Assembly: GCA_958298945.1 (NCBI GenBank)
Contig: OY282610.1
Coordinates: forward strand, 23,770,233 to 23,834,232
Source: Atherix ibis
Taxonomy: Eukaryota; Arthropoda; Insecta; Diptera; Athericidae
Direction of reading: 5' to 3'
Length of the DNA: 64,000 nucleotides
Under the pieces are notes generated by a model. The model ran no database searches, was not told where the DNA came from, and saw only the letters and a program-made list of their open reading frames with translations. The position numbers and the translations under genes were made by a program. This document shows positions 1 through 10,445 of the stretch, piece by piece. Position 1 is the stretch's first letter, and every line of letters starts with the position of its first letter.

Positions 1-102
1 TTATTAATATTGTCGACAATAATCACATCAACATCATCAATACTGAGTGACCTTTCGAATAGTAACTACAATAAAAATAAAAATATCAACAATAATAATA
101 GT

Positions 103-143
<41 letters not shown>

Positions 144-735
144 AAAAAAGAAACAAATAATGATTTTTTTTTTGCAAATTAGTATCGCGAAACATTGTGG
201 AACGTGAATTATTTCGCACGATTAGCCCCCAAATTGTATTTTGTTGCCCCAATGTGACAGCGGCAGCAATTTGACGAAAACCAAATCAATATTGAATGAG
301 AGTAAAATCCATTGAATTATTATTATTATTACTTCAATAATAATAACACTAAAGATATTCAGTTACTACAGCTAGAAAATAAACCAATTCATTTGGCTAT
401 GTTTGGTCACATGTGTGTACTGTAAATGTCGTGCAAGTACTGACAACTGTTCTACGGGTACAAGGATCAAGAGATATTTTTTTTGTGCTATTGTATAATT
501 TTTCAGACATTTCACTCTCATAAATTCTTCTTGTTTTTATAAAAAGTTTCTTTAAAGAAAATTTCCCTTCAAATGGCTTGAGGATATTTAACATTTTATA
601 TCTCGACCACTAAATACTAAATTAAAATAATATTTAATTACTTAAAAATAGCAACTTTTATTTTTACAAACCTAACGAATTTGAATAAATACAAAAAAGA
701 AATTAACATAAAAATAATTTAATTGTAAATTACAG
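1..735. other. AT-rich non-coding DNA with an (AAT)n tract
   Basis: No convincing gene is visible. Positions about 91-141 are an imperfect AAT/ATA trinucleotide tract. It gives a low-complexity Asn-rich frame on the plus strand and an Ile-rich frame on the minus strand, and I treat both as artefacts. Another short ATT/AAT run lies near 318-350. The remainder is AT-rich with scattered homopolymers. Confidence 0.6.
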
Positions 736-737
736 TT

Positions 738-1965
738 TTGGTAAAAAATTTCAGTTTTTAAACAATTTTTACTGAAAATTGGTTTTTACTGAAAAGATGT
801 TTTACTGAAAATGATTTTTACTGTAAATAGTTTCTACTTAAAAAAGTTTTTACCGAAAATAATTTTTACTGAAACGAGTTTTTACTAAAAATAATTTTAA
901 CTGAAAACAATTTTTACATAATAATTTTTTCTGAAAACAGTTTTTAATGAAAGCAATTTTAACTGAAAACAATTTTTACGAAAAATAATTTTTCCTGAAA
1001 ACAGTTTTTACTGAAAGCAATTTTAACTGAAAACAATTTTTACGAAAAATAATTTTACTCAAAACAGTTTTTCCTAAAAAGGTTGTTACTCACAATAATG
1101 TTTACTGAAAATAAGTTTTACACAATAATTTTTACTGAAAATCGTTTTGACTGAAAATAATTTTTATTGAAAATAATTTTTTCTAAAAATAGTTTTTACT
1201 AAAAATATTTTTACTGAAAATAGTTTTTTCTGAAAATAATTTTTACTGAAAATCATTTTTACTGAAAATAGTTTTTTCTGAAAATAATTTTTACTGAAAA
1301 TCATTTTTACTGAAAATCATTTTTACTGAAATTAATTTTTACTGAAAATAATTTTTACTGAAATTAGTTTTTTCTGAAAATAATTTTTGCTGAAAATAAT
1401 TTTTACAGAAAAAAAGTTTTTAATGAAAATAATTTTTCCTGAAAACAGTTTTTACTGAAAGCAATTTTAACTGAAAACAATTTTTACGAAAAATAATTTT
1501 ACTCAAAACAGTTTTTCCTAAAAAAGGTTGTTACTCACAATAATTTTTACTGAAAATAATTTTTACACAATAATTTTTACTGAAAATCGTTTTGACTGAA
1601 AATAATTTTTATTGAAAATAATTTTTACTAAAAATAGTTTTTACTAAAAATATTTTTACTGAAAATAGTTTTTTCTGAAAATAATTTTTACTGAAAATCA
1701 TTTTTACTGAAAATAGTTTTTTCTGAAAATAATTTTTACTAAAAATCATTTTTACTGAAAGCCATTTTTACTGAAATTAATTTTTACTGAAAATAATTTT
1801 TACTGAAATTAGTTTTTTCTGAAAATAATTTTTGCTGAAAATAATTTTTAACAGAAAAAAAGTTTTTAATGAAAATAATTTTTATTGAAAATAGTTTTTG
1901 CTGAAAATAATTTTTACAGAAAAATAGTTTTTACTGAAAAAGGTTTTTACTAATAATAATTTTTA
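738..1965. repeat. Minisatellite of a ~16-bp unit with higher-order duplication
   Basis: About 1.2 kb of head-to-tail copies of a 15-17 bp AT-rich unit close to AATTTTTACTGAAAAT, with frequent point variants. Variant units recur in the same order. The block beginning with the CCTGAAAACAG variant at 994 recurs at 1438, followed by the same run of diverged units (for example TACTCAAAACAG, then GTTGTTACTCAC). The array therefore has a higher-order period of about 444 bp superimposed on the short period. No open frame or spacers are present. Confidence 0.9.
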
Positions 1966-2179
1966 CTGATGAATATTTGCTCAATATTTTAACTGATGTA
2001 ATAATAATGGCGTCTCAATGATGAGTTCGAATATAGGAACTTGACACAATATACGTGTGCAGAGTCTGGTGGATCATCACACATAACTCATCAGTTTTTA
2101 CAACCTCATAGTTCCGACCATCATCATAATTCGAAATTATTAATAATTATTTATTATTAATTAATAATATTTTTTTTAA

Positions 2180-2209
2180 TGGATTTCAGCACATTCACAC
2201 TGAAATCCA
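2180..2209. repeat. Short perfect hairpin
   Basis: TGGATTTCAG at 2180-2189 and its exact reverse complement CTGAAATCCA at 2200-2209 flank a 10-nt loop. The hairpin sits immediately before the small ORF starting at 2210. Confidence 0.6.
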
Positions 2210-2350
2210 ATGAATAGACGGAAAATATTAAATCTTTCAAAGCAACATTTTAAGCAAATGATGCTGGATGAAAAAATTTCAAAGTGGAATAAATTGGTAA
2301 ATACCGAAGCATCAGCCACGGATAAGGAACAAGATCAGAATATTCATTAG
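2210..2350 (+). other. Small ORF (46 codons), possible transposase or gene remnant
   Basis: ATG at 2210 opens a 46-codon frame ending in TAG at 2348-2350. The peptide is charged and helix-like, with many Lys, Glu, Asp and Gln, and is not a low-complexity product of the AT-rich background. I recognise no family. Its last third forms one arm of the large inverted repeat at 2291-2443. It may be the tail of a decayed mobile-element protein or a chance frame. Confidence 0.25.
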
Positions 2351-2443
2351 AAGTTGTAGAAAAAAATTGGTTTCTAAAACTTTTGATGAATATTTTGATT
2401 TTATTCCTCATCCATGTCTGATGCTTCGGTATTTACCAATTTA
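2291..2443. repeat. Imperfect inverted repeat, arms ~57 bp
   Basis: The segment 2291-2348 reappears in reverse complement at about 2386-2443. By eye about 52 of 58 positions match and the spacer is about 37 nt. Five of the six differences are transitions. The shared core reads AATTGGTAAATACCGAAGCA. This could fold into a long hairpin. It may be a foldback element or an inverted duplication. Confidence 0.75.
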
Positions 2444-2869
2444 TGCTATTTGCATTCATATGACCTGCTGTCCGATCCATTCTGTATATTATGATAGCTG
2501 CCCGCCTCCTCCGATTGAAAAATCTACTCGCACGCAAGTTCCTCAGATTAACAACAAGTGAAAAACTACCCTGGCACAGTAGAAAAACTTTCATTTCTCC
2601 TGTAAATTATGAGTGAACTCTTTTTTTATGTGTCACAAATTTCATAATATAATAATTTAGAGGCTATTCAATAAAAAAATTTACACTATTTTAGATTTGA
2701 TGATTTGAATAAGAAAAAGAAATTGACAAACCCTTCAATTGTAATGTCTTGTAAATTCTGTAAACAAAAATACTTTCTGGTGAATATTTTTAGACAAAAA
2801 TTAAATTTCGATATTTTGCGATCAAATTAAATATAAATTATACTTTTTTATTCTTTTTAAAAAGCTATT

Positions 2870-4200
2870 ATGTAGCGCCAAGACCATGAGGCCATTTGGC
2901 GACTTCATTTTACGTGCAGGCTGGCGTTACCAATTTACCTAATTCGATAAATTAGTTGGATGGGCAATTTGATGTCGATAAATTTTATGGATCATATTAA
3001 TTACTTTTAAAGATATGACTTGGAAAAGGAGCTCCATTTTGGAAGAAGTCCTATGCAAAAAGAATTTCTAGGTTAAGCGATATTTAAAATATGGAGAATG
3101 ATTAATTGAACGGCACAGAAATGGCATGAAGGATGAAGTTGGTTACGATACGAATTCTGAGAAGTTCTGCTAATAATTCGCGATGGAAGTTGAGTTTTTA
3201 TGGGTTCGCCGTTGCTCCAGTCTGTTTGTCTACGCATAACTGAAAGTGTTAAATGTCATTCGGTCAGCAAGTGTTAAAGTTTGAAATTTTAGTGGCAGAT
3301 GTACGGTCTCAACTGCAATTAATTGAGGATATACAAAAAAATGCTGGATGGACTTCTTTCCATTTCAAAAATCTACAAGGAAATGGTGGACACAAATTTT
3401 TTAAGAGATTGTCATTCTTATAGATTAGGATTTAGCGGAATTTATTAAAGATAGGTTTTCGACTAGTTTTAATATGGATAGCGTCTACCGGTGAAGTCCG
3501 GTTTGACTTTACTTTACTCTGAGGCTGGTGCATTCTGGCACATAAAGTGAGGGAGTAGATCAGGGTGTTAGTTACTCTGATTGCCTTACTTTGTCTAATC
3601 TTACATTTATAAGCAACCAGAATCTTCACCAAATTTAACGATGGACAGTTCAGCTTCTTCTTTCGGTAGTGGTAATACCCAGGATTCTCATGGAATTTGT
3701 CGGTCCAGACGCGTATTTTCCTGGATTGCATTTTCGTTTCTGACATTCGTGGAGGAATGACGGTTTTTCTTTTAATCCTAGAAATACCTTCGCCAATTTG
3801 GTTGAGTGTTTCCTCCAAGGAAGGTTCAGTTACCAACACAAAATGATGGTCTGCACAGAAGACGTGTGTGGCTACTGAGAGGAACATGGATAGAGAGACA
3901 ACGGAAATCCATCATGCGTTTCCGTAAAAAATGACCATATGCCTTAACTGTTAAGGTCCTACCAGTTAGCTAGGATCGCATCAGAGCCAAAGTGGCTGAG
4001 TTGACTAGTATCCTGTGTCGGATTCCCAGTTAGCCAATTGAGGTACGCAATAAGGTCGTATGACTTTTCCAAGCCCACATTTGTAGCAGCTGTCGATCGA
4101 TCATATGCTATAATTTGAGATGTATAGTAAGATTTCCTCTGCCAGACTCACAAGCATGTCGAAGTGGGATGAGCTTCTGGTTAAGAATCTGGTCTAATTT
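2870..4200. other. Unrecognised GC-richer relic, probably decayed mobile DNA
   Basis: This stretch is visibly less AT-rich than its flanks, as old coding DNA would be, but it lacks an intact gene. A minus-strand frame of 151 codons (3432-3887) is rich in basic residues, and I could not match it to a family. Stops interrupt all other frames. Its position next to a copia relic suggests retrotransposon debris, which is inference only. Confidence 0.3.
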
Positions 4201-4854
4201 AAAAAAGATTTTTTTCCCAGAAACTCATTTTCCATTATTTTTTTAATTAAATCGAGGGGAAATTTTATTTTTATTGTAATTATAAAATGCCCCCAAAAAA
4301 AAAACAATCGCAAATAAATTTGAATCTGTTTTTAAAAGGACATTTTTATTAATTTGATTATGAAAAAAATTTAATATAAGAATTTGTTTTGCTATATTTT
4401 ACTTTGATTAATTTGAGAATAAATTTTCTAAGTTGTTTTTTTTTCAATTCGAATATTTTTCTGCAAAATATTTTTAATATTTTTCTCGTATTTCACAATG
4501 AATCAACATTTTTGATCATATTATGGACATTTGACTTTTTAAGATTACGTAATCAAATTTAATTTTTTGAATATTTATTTCCTGTTAAATATTTACTTAA
4601 GATATTTTCTATATTTATACTGTTTATTTGTAAAATCATTTCCTAATAGGCAGGGGAAAGAGGATTATTGTTAAAGTGATAATTATAGTAGACATACATA
4701 TCTTATGAAAAGGGGTAGAGTTTTAACGGCAATTTCTAGTCTATGTGTAGAATAAGAATCTTGATTGTGTGAATTGAAAGTTTAGTACAATGAAGAATAA
4801 AACCGCAACATTAAAAAGAAAAGTAGAGTTTCTCGTCTGGACAGAATAATAAAA
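4201..4854. other. AT-rich non-coding DNA
   Basis: Homopolymer-rich AT sequence with no recognisable gene. It leads up to the truncated 5' edge of the copia relic. No 5' LTR matching the LTR at 8116-8342 was found here or anywhere upstream. Confidence 0.55.
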
Positions 4855-7800
4855 ATAGGGGCAAGGGTGGTACCACCAGACCAAAAGGTGATTGTTTTCT
4901 GTGCGGCAGAAGTGGTCATTGGAAGCGTGATTGTCCAAGAAAGAAGAACAATTCGAACGACAACAAGAAACAGGACAGTGCGCCAAGCGATGCATTTATA
5001 TGTCATAGCTCAATTTCGACTGGAGACAAAGACACTTGGGTGTTGGACTCGGGAGCTAGTGATCATATGTGTCATCGACGTGAATGGTTCGAGAGCTTTG
5101 TGGACGGATCGTCACACGTAACGGTTGGAAATGGCCAAAGGATTATGGCTCGAGGAAAGGGCGACATCAATATTCTTGCATTTAATGGCGATCAATGGAT
5201 TCGCAGACGCATGGTGGCTAATACAACACGTGCCGGAAATTCATCTGAATTTATTTTCGTCGGGAAGGGCCATGGATCGAGGCTATCAATTGCAATCGAA
5301 TAGCAAGCGCTGCGAATTGGTGAAAGATGGAAACATTTTTGCAGTGGGAGTTCGACGCGACAGGCTTTTTCAAATGTTGTTCAAAGTTGGGGAATCGTCG
5401 GAGGTCGATGGAGCGACTGCAAATGTGGCGATCAAGAAAATGTCGCTTCAAGCATGGCATGAGCGACTGGGACATCAAAACGTCACACATGTGAGGAAGT
5501 TTCTGCGGAGCAACGAGATTGATTTTGTTGACGAAGAGTTTGCGTGCGAAGCGTGCGTCTATGGGAAGCATCATCGTGGCAGCCATAAGAGTCGTGAGGA
5601 GAAATCAAGGAAATGCGGCGAAATTATTCATGCGGACGGTTCGAGATATTTTTTGCTTCTTAAGGACGATTTTTCACATTTTCGTTTTTGTGTATTTTCT
5701 GAAGCAAAAGTCGGAAGTAGCAGCAAAAGTCAAGATGATGGTGATGCGAATGCAGCAAAAAAATGGACATAAAGTGCGTACAATAGTTTTCGATCTGATA
5801 ACGGGACAGAATTCGTCAATGCGGAATTGGAAAAGTTTTTCAATGAAATGGGCATTGAACATCAGCGAACTGTGCCGTACACGCCGGAGCAGAATGGTTG
5901 TGTGGAGCGTGACAGTCGTACAATTGTGGAGTCAGCGCGAACGATGATTCATTCGAAACAAATGGACTACAAATTCTGGGCGGAGGCTGTAAATTTGGCA
6001 GTACATGTGCTGAATCGAACTGGAACGAGCACAGTATTGGAAAAATCACCGTACGAATTGTGGTACAACAAAAAGGCGAAAATCAATCATTTGCTGATTT
6101 TCGGTTCTGAAGTATTCGTACGTGTACACATTCCAAAGGAAAAACGACAAAAGTTGGATCCGAAAGCAGTCAAGTGTGTGTTCGTTGGATACGAAAATCA
6201 TTCGAAATCGTATCGAGTGTGGAATCCGGAGACGAACAAAATCGAGGTGGCTTGCGACATGATTTTTCTTCTGGAAGAATCAATGGCAGCACTTGATATT
6301 GGTGATGCGGAGACAAAGGTCGACAAGGATGCGGACGTGTCAGATGAAATATTGGAGACAGATGATGCGGAAATAACGGCGGAGCAACCGATAGATCGTG
6401 GTGCAATTTGTGATCTTGATAATAGAAATGTTATCGGACGGCGTTTGCGCGATCCAAATAATATTATGGCGGCACGACGACTCTCGTATTTTGCATCGGC
6501 AGATCACGTTGCTATGTTGGCTATCGGTGATGAACCAAAAACGTACGAGCAGGCAATCGAATCAGATGATCACAAACAGTGGGAGCGGGCAATGAACGAG
6601 GAGTATGATTCACTCATCAAGAATCATACATGGAATTTGATCAATCCGGCAGAAGGCCAAAAGGTAATTGATAATCGTTGGATTTTTAAATTGAAGCAGA
6701 ATCCGGATGAAAGCATTGATCGCTACAAGGCGTGATTGACGCAGGAATATAGTGCGGGGATTCACGCAGGAATATGGCATCGATTATAAGGAAACGTTTA
6801 GTCCCGTGGTAAAATTTACATCGATTCGAGCAATATTGGCGCTGGCAGCGTCAAAACAAATGAAGCTGCAGCAATTTGATGTAAAGACGGCTTTTCTGAA
6901 TGGCGATTTGGAAGAAAACGTCTACATGAGCCAACCGGTCGGATATGATGATGGCAGCGGACGAGTGTGCAAGTTGCTCAAGAGCTTGTATAGGTTGAAG
7001 CAGGCATCGCGCTGCTGGAACAAGAAATTTACGTCATTCATTGGCAAATTCAATTTCGTGGCCAGTGAATCGAATCCATGCGTTTTTGTGTGCAATGGGA
7101 AAAATGGAATAATGATACTTGCGATATACGTCGACGACGGTTTAATTGCATCAGAAGATGAGAACAAAATTATTTCAGTCATTGAACATTTGCGCAGGGA
7201 ATTCGAGGTAAAAGTGTCCGAGCTCAAATGCTTTTTGGGGCTTGAAATCGAGCAGCGATCGGACGGATCGATTCACGTAAATCAGCAGCCGTATGCACGA
7301 AAGGTGCTCAACCGTTTTGGCATGGCAGATTGTAATGCTGTTGTTACACCATTGGACAGTGCACAAAATCTTGGCGATTTTGATGTAGACAGAGAAGTAA
7401 ATTTTCCGTATCGTGAGGTAGTCGGTAGTTTGATGTATTTGGCCGTGGCTACGCGTCCAGACATCAGTTTTGCCGTTGGCAGCGTAAGTCGACACTTGGA
7501 GAAACCGGCGCCAGCACACGTGAATGCGGTTAAACGCATTTTGAAATACATCAAAGGAACGGCGGATATGGGAATCCGTTTTGAAGGCAAAATTAGGTTG
7601 AATTTGTGCGGTTACAGCGACGCAGATTATGCAGGAGACATTGATAGCAGACGATCGACGTCGGGATACGTATTCATGTTTGGCAACAGCGTTGTCAGTT
7701 GGGGCTCAGAGCGTCAAAAGTCGGTGGCGCTATCAACAACGGAGTCCGAATTCTTGGCGGCATCGCATGCAATAAAAGAATTGGTGTGGCTGCGTCGATT

Positions 7801-8077
7801 GTTGTCCGAAATATTGTCAGCAGATTTGGACCAACCAACATTCTTTATGGACAATCAAAGCGCGATTCGACTCGTGAAAAATACGGAATTCCATAAGAGG
7901 ACAAAGCATATCGACGTACGATATCATTTTATCCGCGAAAAGTACGAAGACGGGATCTTCAATTTCAAATACGTGGCGACAGATGAACAGGTGGCAGATG
8001 TAATGACCAACGCCTTACCAAGGAAGAGGCATCAATATTTTTGCAAATTGATGGGCCTTGTGGCAAAGAAAGATTAA
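4855..8077 (+). pseudogene. copia gag-pol remnant
   Basis: A CX2CX4HX4C zinc knuckle is encoded at 4893-4934. In the same frame the aspartic protease motif LDSGASDH follows (from 5040), so this copy has the single gag-pol frame typical of copia. The frame breaks near 5250-5300, and a GAG-pre-integrase segment with an HxxxC-CxxC-type finger continues to about 5640. The integrase core is damaged by a small deletion after HAD and by a frameshift before the SDNG motif near 5795. The C-terminal integrase region is open at 5827-6735. A small duplication of the ACGCAGGAATAT motif near 6740-6775 breaks the frame before the reverse transcriptase. The RT/RNase H part (6752-8077) is fully open, 441 codons, with the YVDD active site and the TKHIDVRYHF RNase H motif. 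Confidence 0.9.
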
Positions 8078-8115
8078 TATTTTGAATTAGTGTAACTGGT
8101 AACTAAAAGTGGGAG

Positions 8116-8342
8116 TGTTGAAATTCGTTGAGTGCACTCATTGCAGTTTAGTTACAGTTTTTTTATTTATTTACACTTTGCATGTAATTTGTATTAGTCT
8201 GAGTGTCGAACAATAAAAAAACACGCTGATTTTTGTTATCTAATTTTTTATATCAAAGTACCGGTATTTTTATTTGTTCACTTGTTCCACAACGGAGTTT
8301 TGGTCTACAGCAATCTGTACGGGAGTCAACTATATTTTAACA
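8116..8342 (+). repeat. 3' LTR of the copia element
   Basis: The LTR begins TGTTGAAAT directly after the polypurine tract and ends ATTTTAACA, giving near-inverted TG..CA termini. Length is 227 bp, close to the 276 bp of Drosophila copia. An AATAAAA polyadenylation signal lies near 8211. The target-site duplication cannot be tested because the 5' end is missing; the five bases after the LTR are AATAA. Confidence 0.8.
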
Positions 8343-8832
8343 AATAATAATAAGAATATTACCTTAGACACTTAAGATTTCCAAAGATTCTTTACCAAAA
8401 CAAACCCGTTCGGGAAGAATTATTCGTCCACCGAACAGATTCGTTCATTTTTTAACGTGAGCAAGTCACTGATGGGGAAGTACAGTAATACCCCGCACTT
8501 ACGTACACTTTGGGACCGGAGCGTGTACGTAAAACAAAAATGTACGTAAAGCGAATCTACTGCTTTTATTGATAAATAATATGTTTGAAACAAACTAAAA
8601 CAATAAATATATAAATAAAAAGAAAAAGAGGCATATATGTATGTAGTTTTACACTTTTATTTCATACGTTCATATTTTTTTATACTATATTTAACGTGTA
8701 TTAAAAAAAAAAAAATTCATATACAATACATATTAAACAAAACTTAAAAAATAAACATAAACTTCAAAATTCAACAATATGTACTACATATTTAAATATA
8801 GAATTCAATTGGTATAATGTTGTAATACAAAT

Positions 8833-9783
8833 TTAATTGCTCGATGACGTAGAGAATGATATATCATCTTCATAAGTGGTGTAATCAACCGCTAAACGCT
8901 TTTTTGCTGGTGAGTCAGGAGATGTAGTTGAAATTATTGAAAAAGTCTTGCGACTTCCTGAAGTGGATGCCAAATTACGATTTTCTTTTGATTTTGAGCT
9001 AGGTGATATAGTTTTTGTAGCAAAAAAATCTTTTAAAGAGCTTTGTTTACTATGTTTATATCATTTCCCTGTATAATTCTGGATCGTATTTTTCAAAAAG
9101 AGCCATTCCATTTTGAAAACATTGGAAAGCATCTGATAAAATTTTGGATGTTAGTCCTTCAGATTGAGTGGATCTTTCTGCGACATTGCCTACTAAATTT
9201 TCAGGTTATATCTGTTCATTTAATTCTAAAAGATCTTCATTGTTGAGAGGTTCATCGTAGGATGCTACAAGTTCGACTACATCATTTGAATCTACTTCTA
9301 ACTCTAGATGTTGCGCCATATCTATAATATGGCAAACGATTTCAGCGTTATTATCTTCGCAATCTTCCCTATCTTTTGTCTCCTGCGGAAATAATTTATT
9401 CTAGGCCTCTTTCATTGTAGAAACTGAAATATCATTCCAGGTGTCTCGAATTGTTTTTATGCAATCTAAAATATTGTATTCCGCCCAAACTTTTTTTAAA
9501 ACTTCCCTACCTGAACCTTCTTTACTGTCAAATGCAGCAATTATTTTACTGAATGTTTTTTTTTAAATGACGCGATAACACACTGGTCCATGGGTTGAAG
9601 GATATATGTGTTGTTTGGAGGTAAAAATTCAACTCGAATATTATCGTTGCCTAAATTTTGCGGATGACCGGGAGGATTATCGATAACTAATAAAATTTTA
9701 TACGGTATTTTTCTGCTTCTACAATATTCCTTAACTTCAGCCGTAAAAAGGGGACTTTCCGTTTTTATATTGTACGATAACAA
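8833..9783 (-). pseudogene. Tigger/pogo transposase C-terminal half
   Basis: The frame from 9783 carries the second catalytic Asp in VIDNPPGHP, then FLPPN and LQPMDQ with the third catalytic Asp, a signature of Tigger/pogo (DDE) transposases. A homopolymer frameshift near 9545 is followed by further recognisable tail sequence with a few internal stops. The tail ends in a Ser/Thr-rich C-terminus and a stop at 8833-8835. The N-terminal CENP-B-like DNA-binding region and the first catalytic Asp are absent, so the copy cannot be active. Confidence 0.85.
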
Positions 9784-9854
9784 AATTTAAGTTTCACATA
9801 AATAATGTACACACATACAAAAACACGTTGTTACAAGTGTACATTCATTATTTG

Positions 9855-10273
9855 TGTTGAAGTTAATCATTTTGTCGTCTGCTAGAAAAGTAATTATTTT
9901 GTCGTCTGCTAGAAAAGCAAAATTTGGTTGGTACCGCTCATTAGCGCTGCCAATCAATAGAAAAATAAAGAGTCATTATCACTTCAAAAGAGAAAGTCAA
10001 AGAAAAAGCAGAGAAAATTTTCGCTCCAATTTAATTGAATTGCATCGTGCATTTTATTGTTTATTTTTTTTAAATAAAGTGTACAAATTGATTGATTGTT
10101 CGCCTGCAAATGGAAAACAAACATTTATGTTCAAATATTAATTCTGATCGTAATTTGACGATACTCATTTCTATACTAAAACTCAGTTATTATTAAAGAG
10201 TTTGCTTGAGCGAGTACGAGTCTTATTATTTATTGGACCAAAGCCCCAATACCATCCTCAACGGACCTCAACA
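9855..10273. repeat. Solo LTR with 5-bp target duplication
   Basis: A 419-bp segment starts TGTTGA and ends TCAACA, a perfect 6-bp inverted terminus with TG..CA ends. It is flanked on both sides by ATTTG (9850-9854 and 10274-10278), a perfect 5-bp target-site duplication. This is the expected footprint of a copia- or BEL-type LTR element reduced by LTR-LTR recombination. Inside, a 27-bp unit containing GTCGTCTGCTAGAAAAG is tandemly duplicated (copies at 9874 and 9901). It does not resemble the LTR at 8116-8342 in detail. Confidence 0.85.
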
Positions 10274-10445
10274 ATTTGTTATTCTAGTACACAATTTTTT
10301 TTTCTATAAATTGCAAAACCAGAAAAAATGTAAGTAAAAAATGTTCTTGTACGTAAGTGTGAATCATTGTACGTATAATGGGCAAATGGGGACAAAAATA
10401 AGATGTACGTAAGAGCGAGTGTACGTAACACGGGGTATTACTGTA

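Larger units (their letters stand above)
4855..8342 (+). mobile_element. 5'-truncated Ty1/copia retrotransposon with 3' LTR
   Basis: The plus strand carries the copia order gag zinc knuckle, protease, integrase, reverse transcriptase and RNase H, then a polypurine tract (AAAAGTGGGAG, about 8104-8115) and a 3' LTR. Most of gag, the primer-binding site and the 5' LTR are missing, since an in-frame stop at 4848-4850 precedes the zinc knuckle. The element is dead through truncation and frameshifts. It is clearly less AT-rich than the surrounding DNA. Domain order (integrase before RT) separates it from gypsy-type elements. Confidence 0.92.
8483..10443 (-). mobile_element. Tigger/pogo-type DNA transposon, internally deleted
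   Basis: Terminal inverted repeats begin CAGTAATACCCCG at 8483 and, on the other strand, at 10443. Each end is flanked by the TA target duplication (8481-8482 and 10444-10445) expected for pogo/Tc1-mariner elements. The subterminal zones contain repeated TACGTA motifs: three on the left (about 8500-8550) and four on the right (about 10340-10435). These are candidate transposase binding sites. The transposase gene runs on the minus strand and lacks its N-terminal half. A solo LTR sits inside the element at 9855-10273; without it and its duplicated target site the copy would be about 1.5 kb. Confidence 0.88.

Noticed and set aside
10..252. Asn-rich and Ile-rich frames on both strands
   Set aside because: Both are products of an AAT trinucleotide run, with no other coding signal.
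738..1965. Regularly spaced short repeats that might look like a CRISPR array
   Set aside because: Units are contiguous without unique spacers, are AT-rich and diverged, and the DNA is eukaryotic. It is a minisatellite.
1..4854. A 5' LTR for the copia element
   Set aside because: No sequence matching the 8116-8342 LTR was found upstream, so the element is treated as 5'-truncated.
5251..5586. Minus-strand 111-codon frame
   Set aside because: It lies antisense to the copia pre-integrase region, whose plus-strand motifs are unmistakable.
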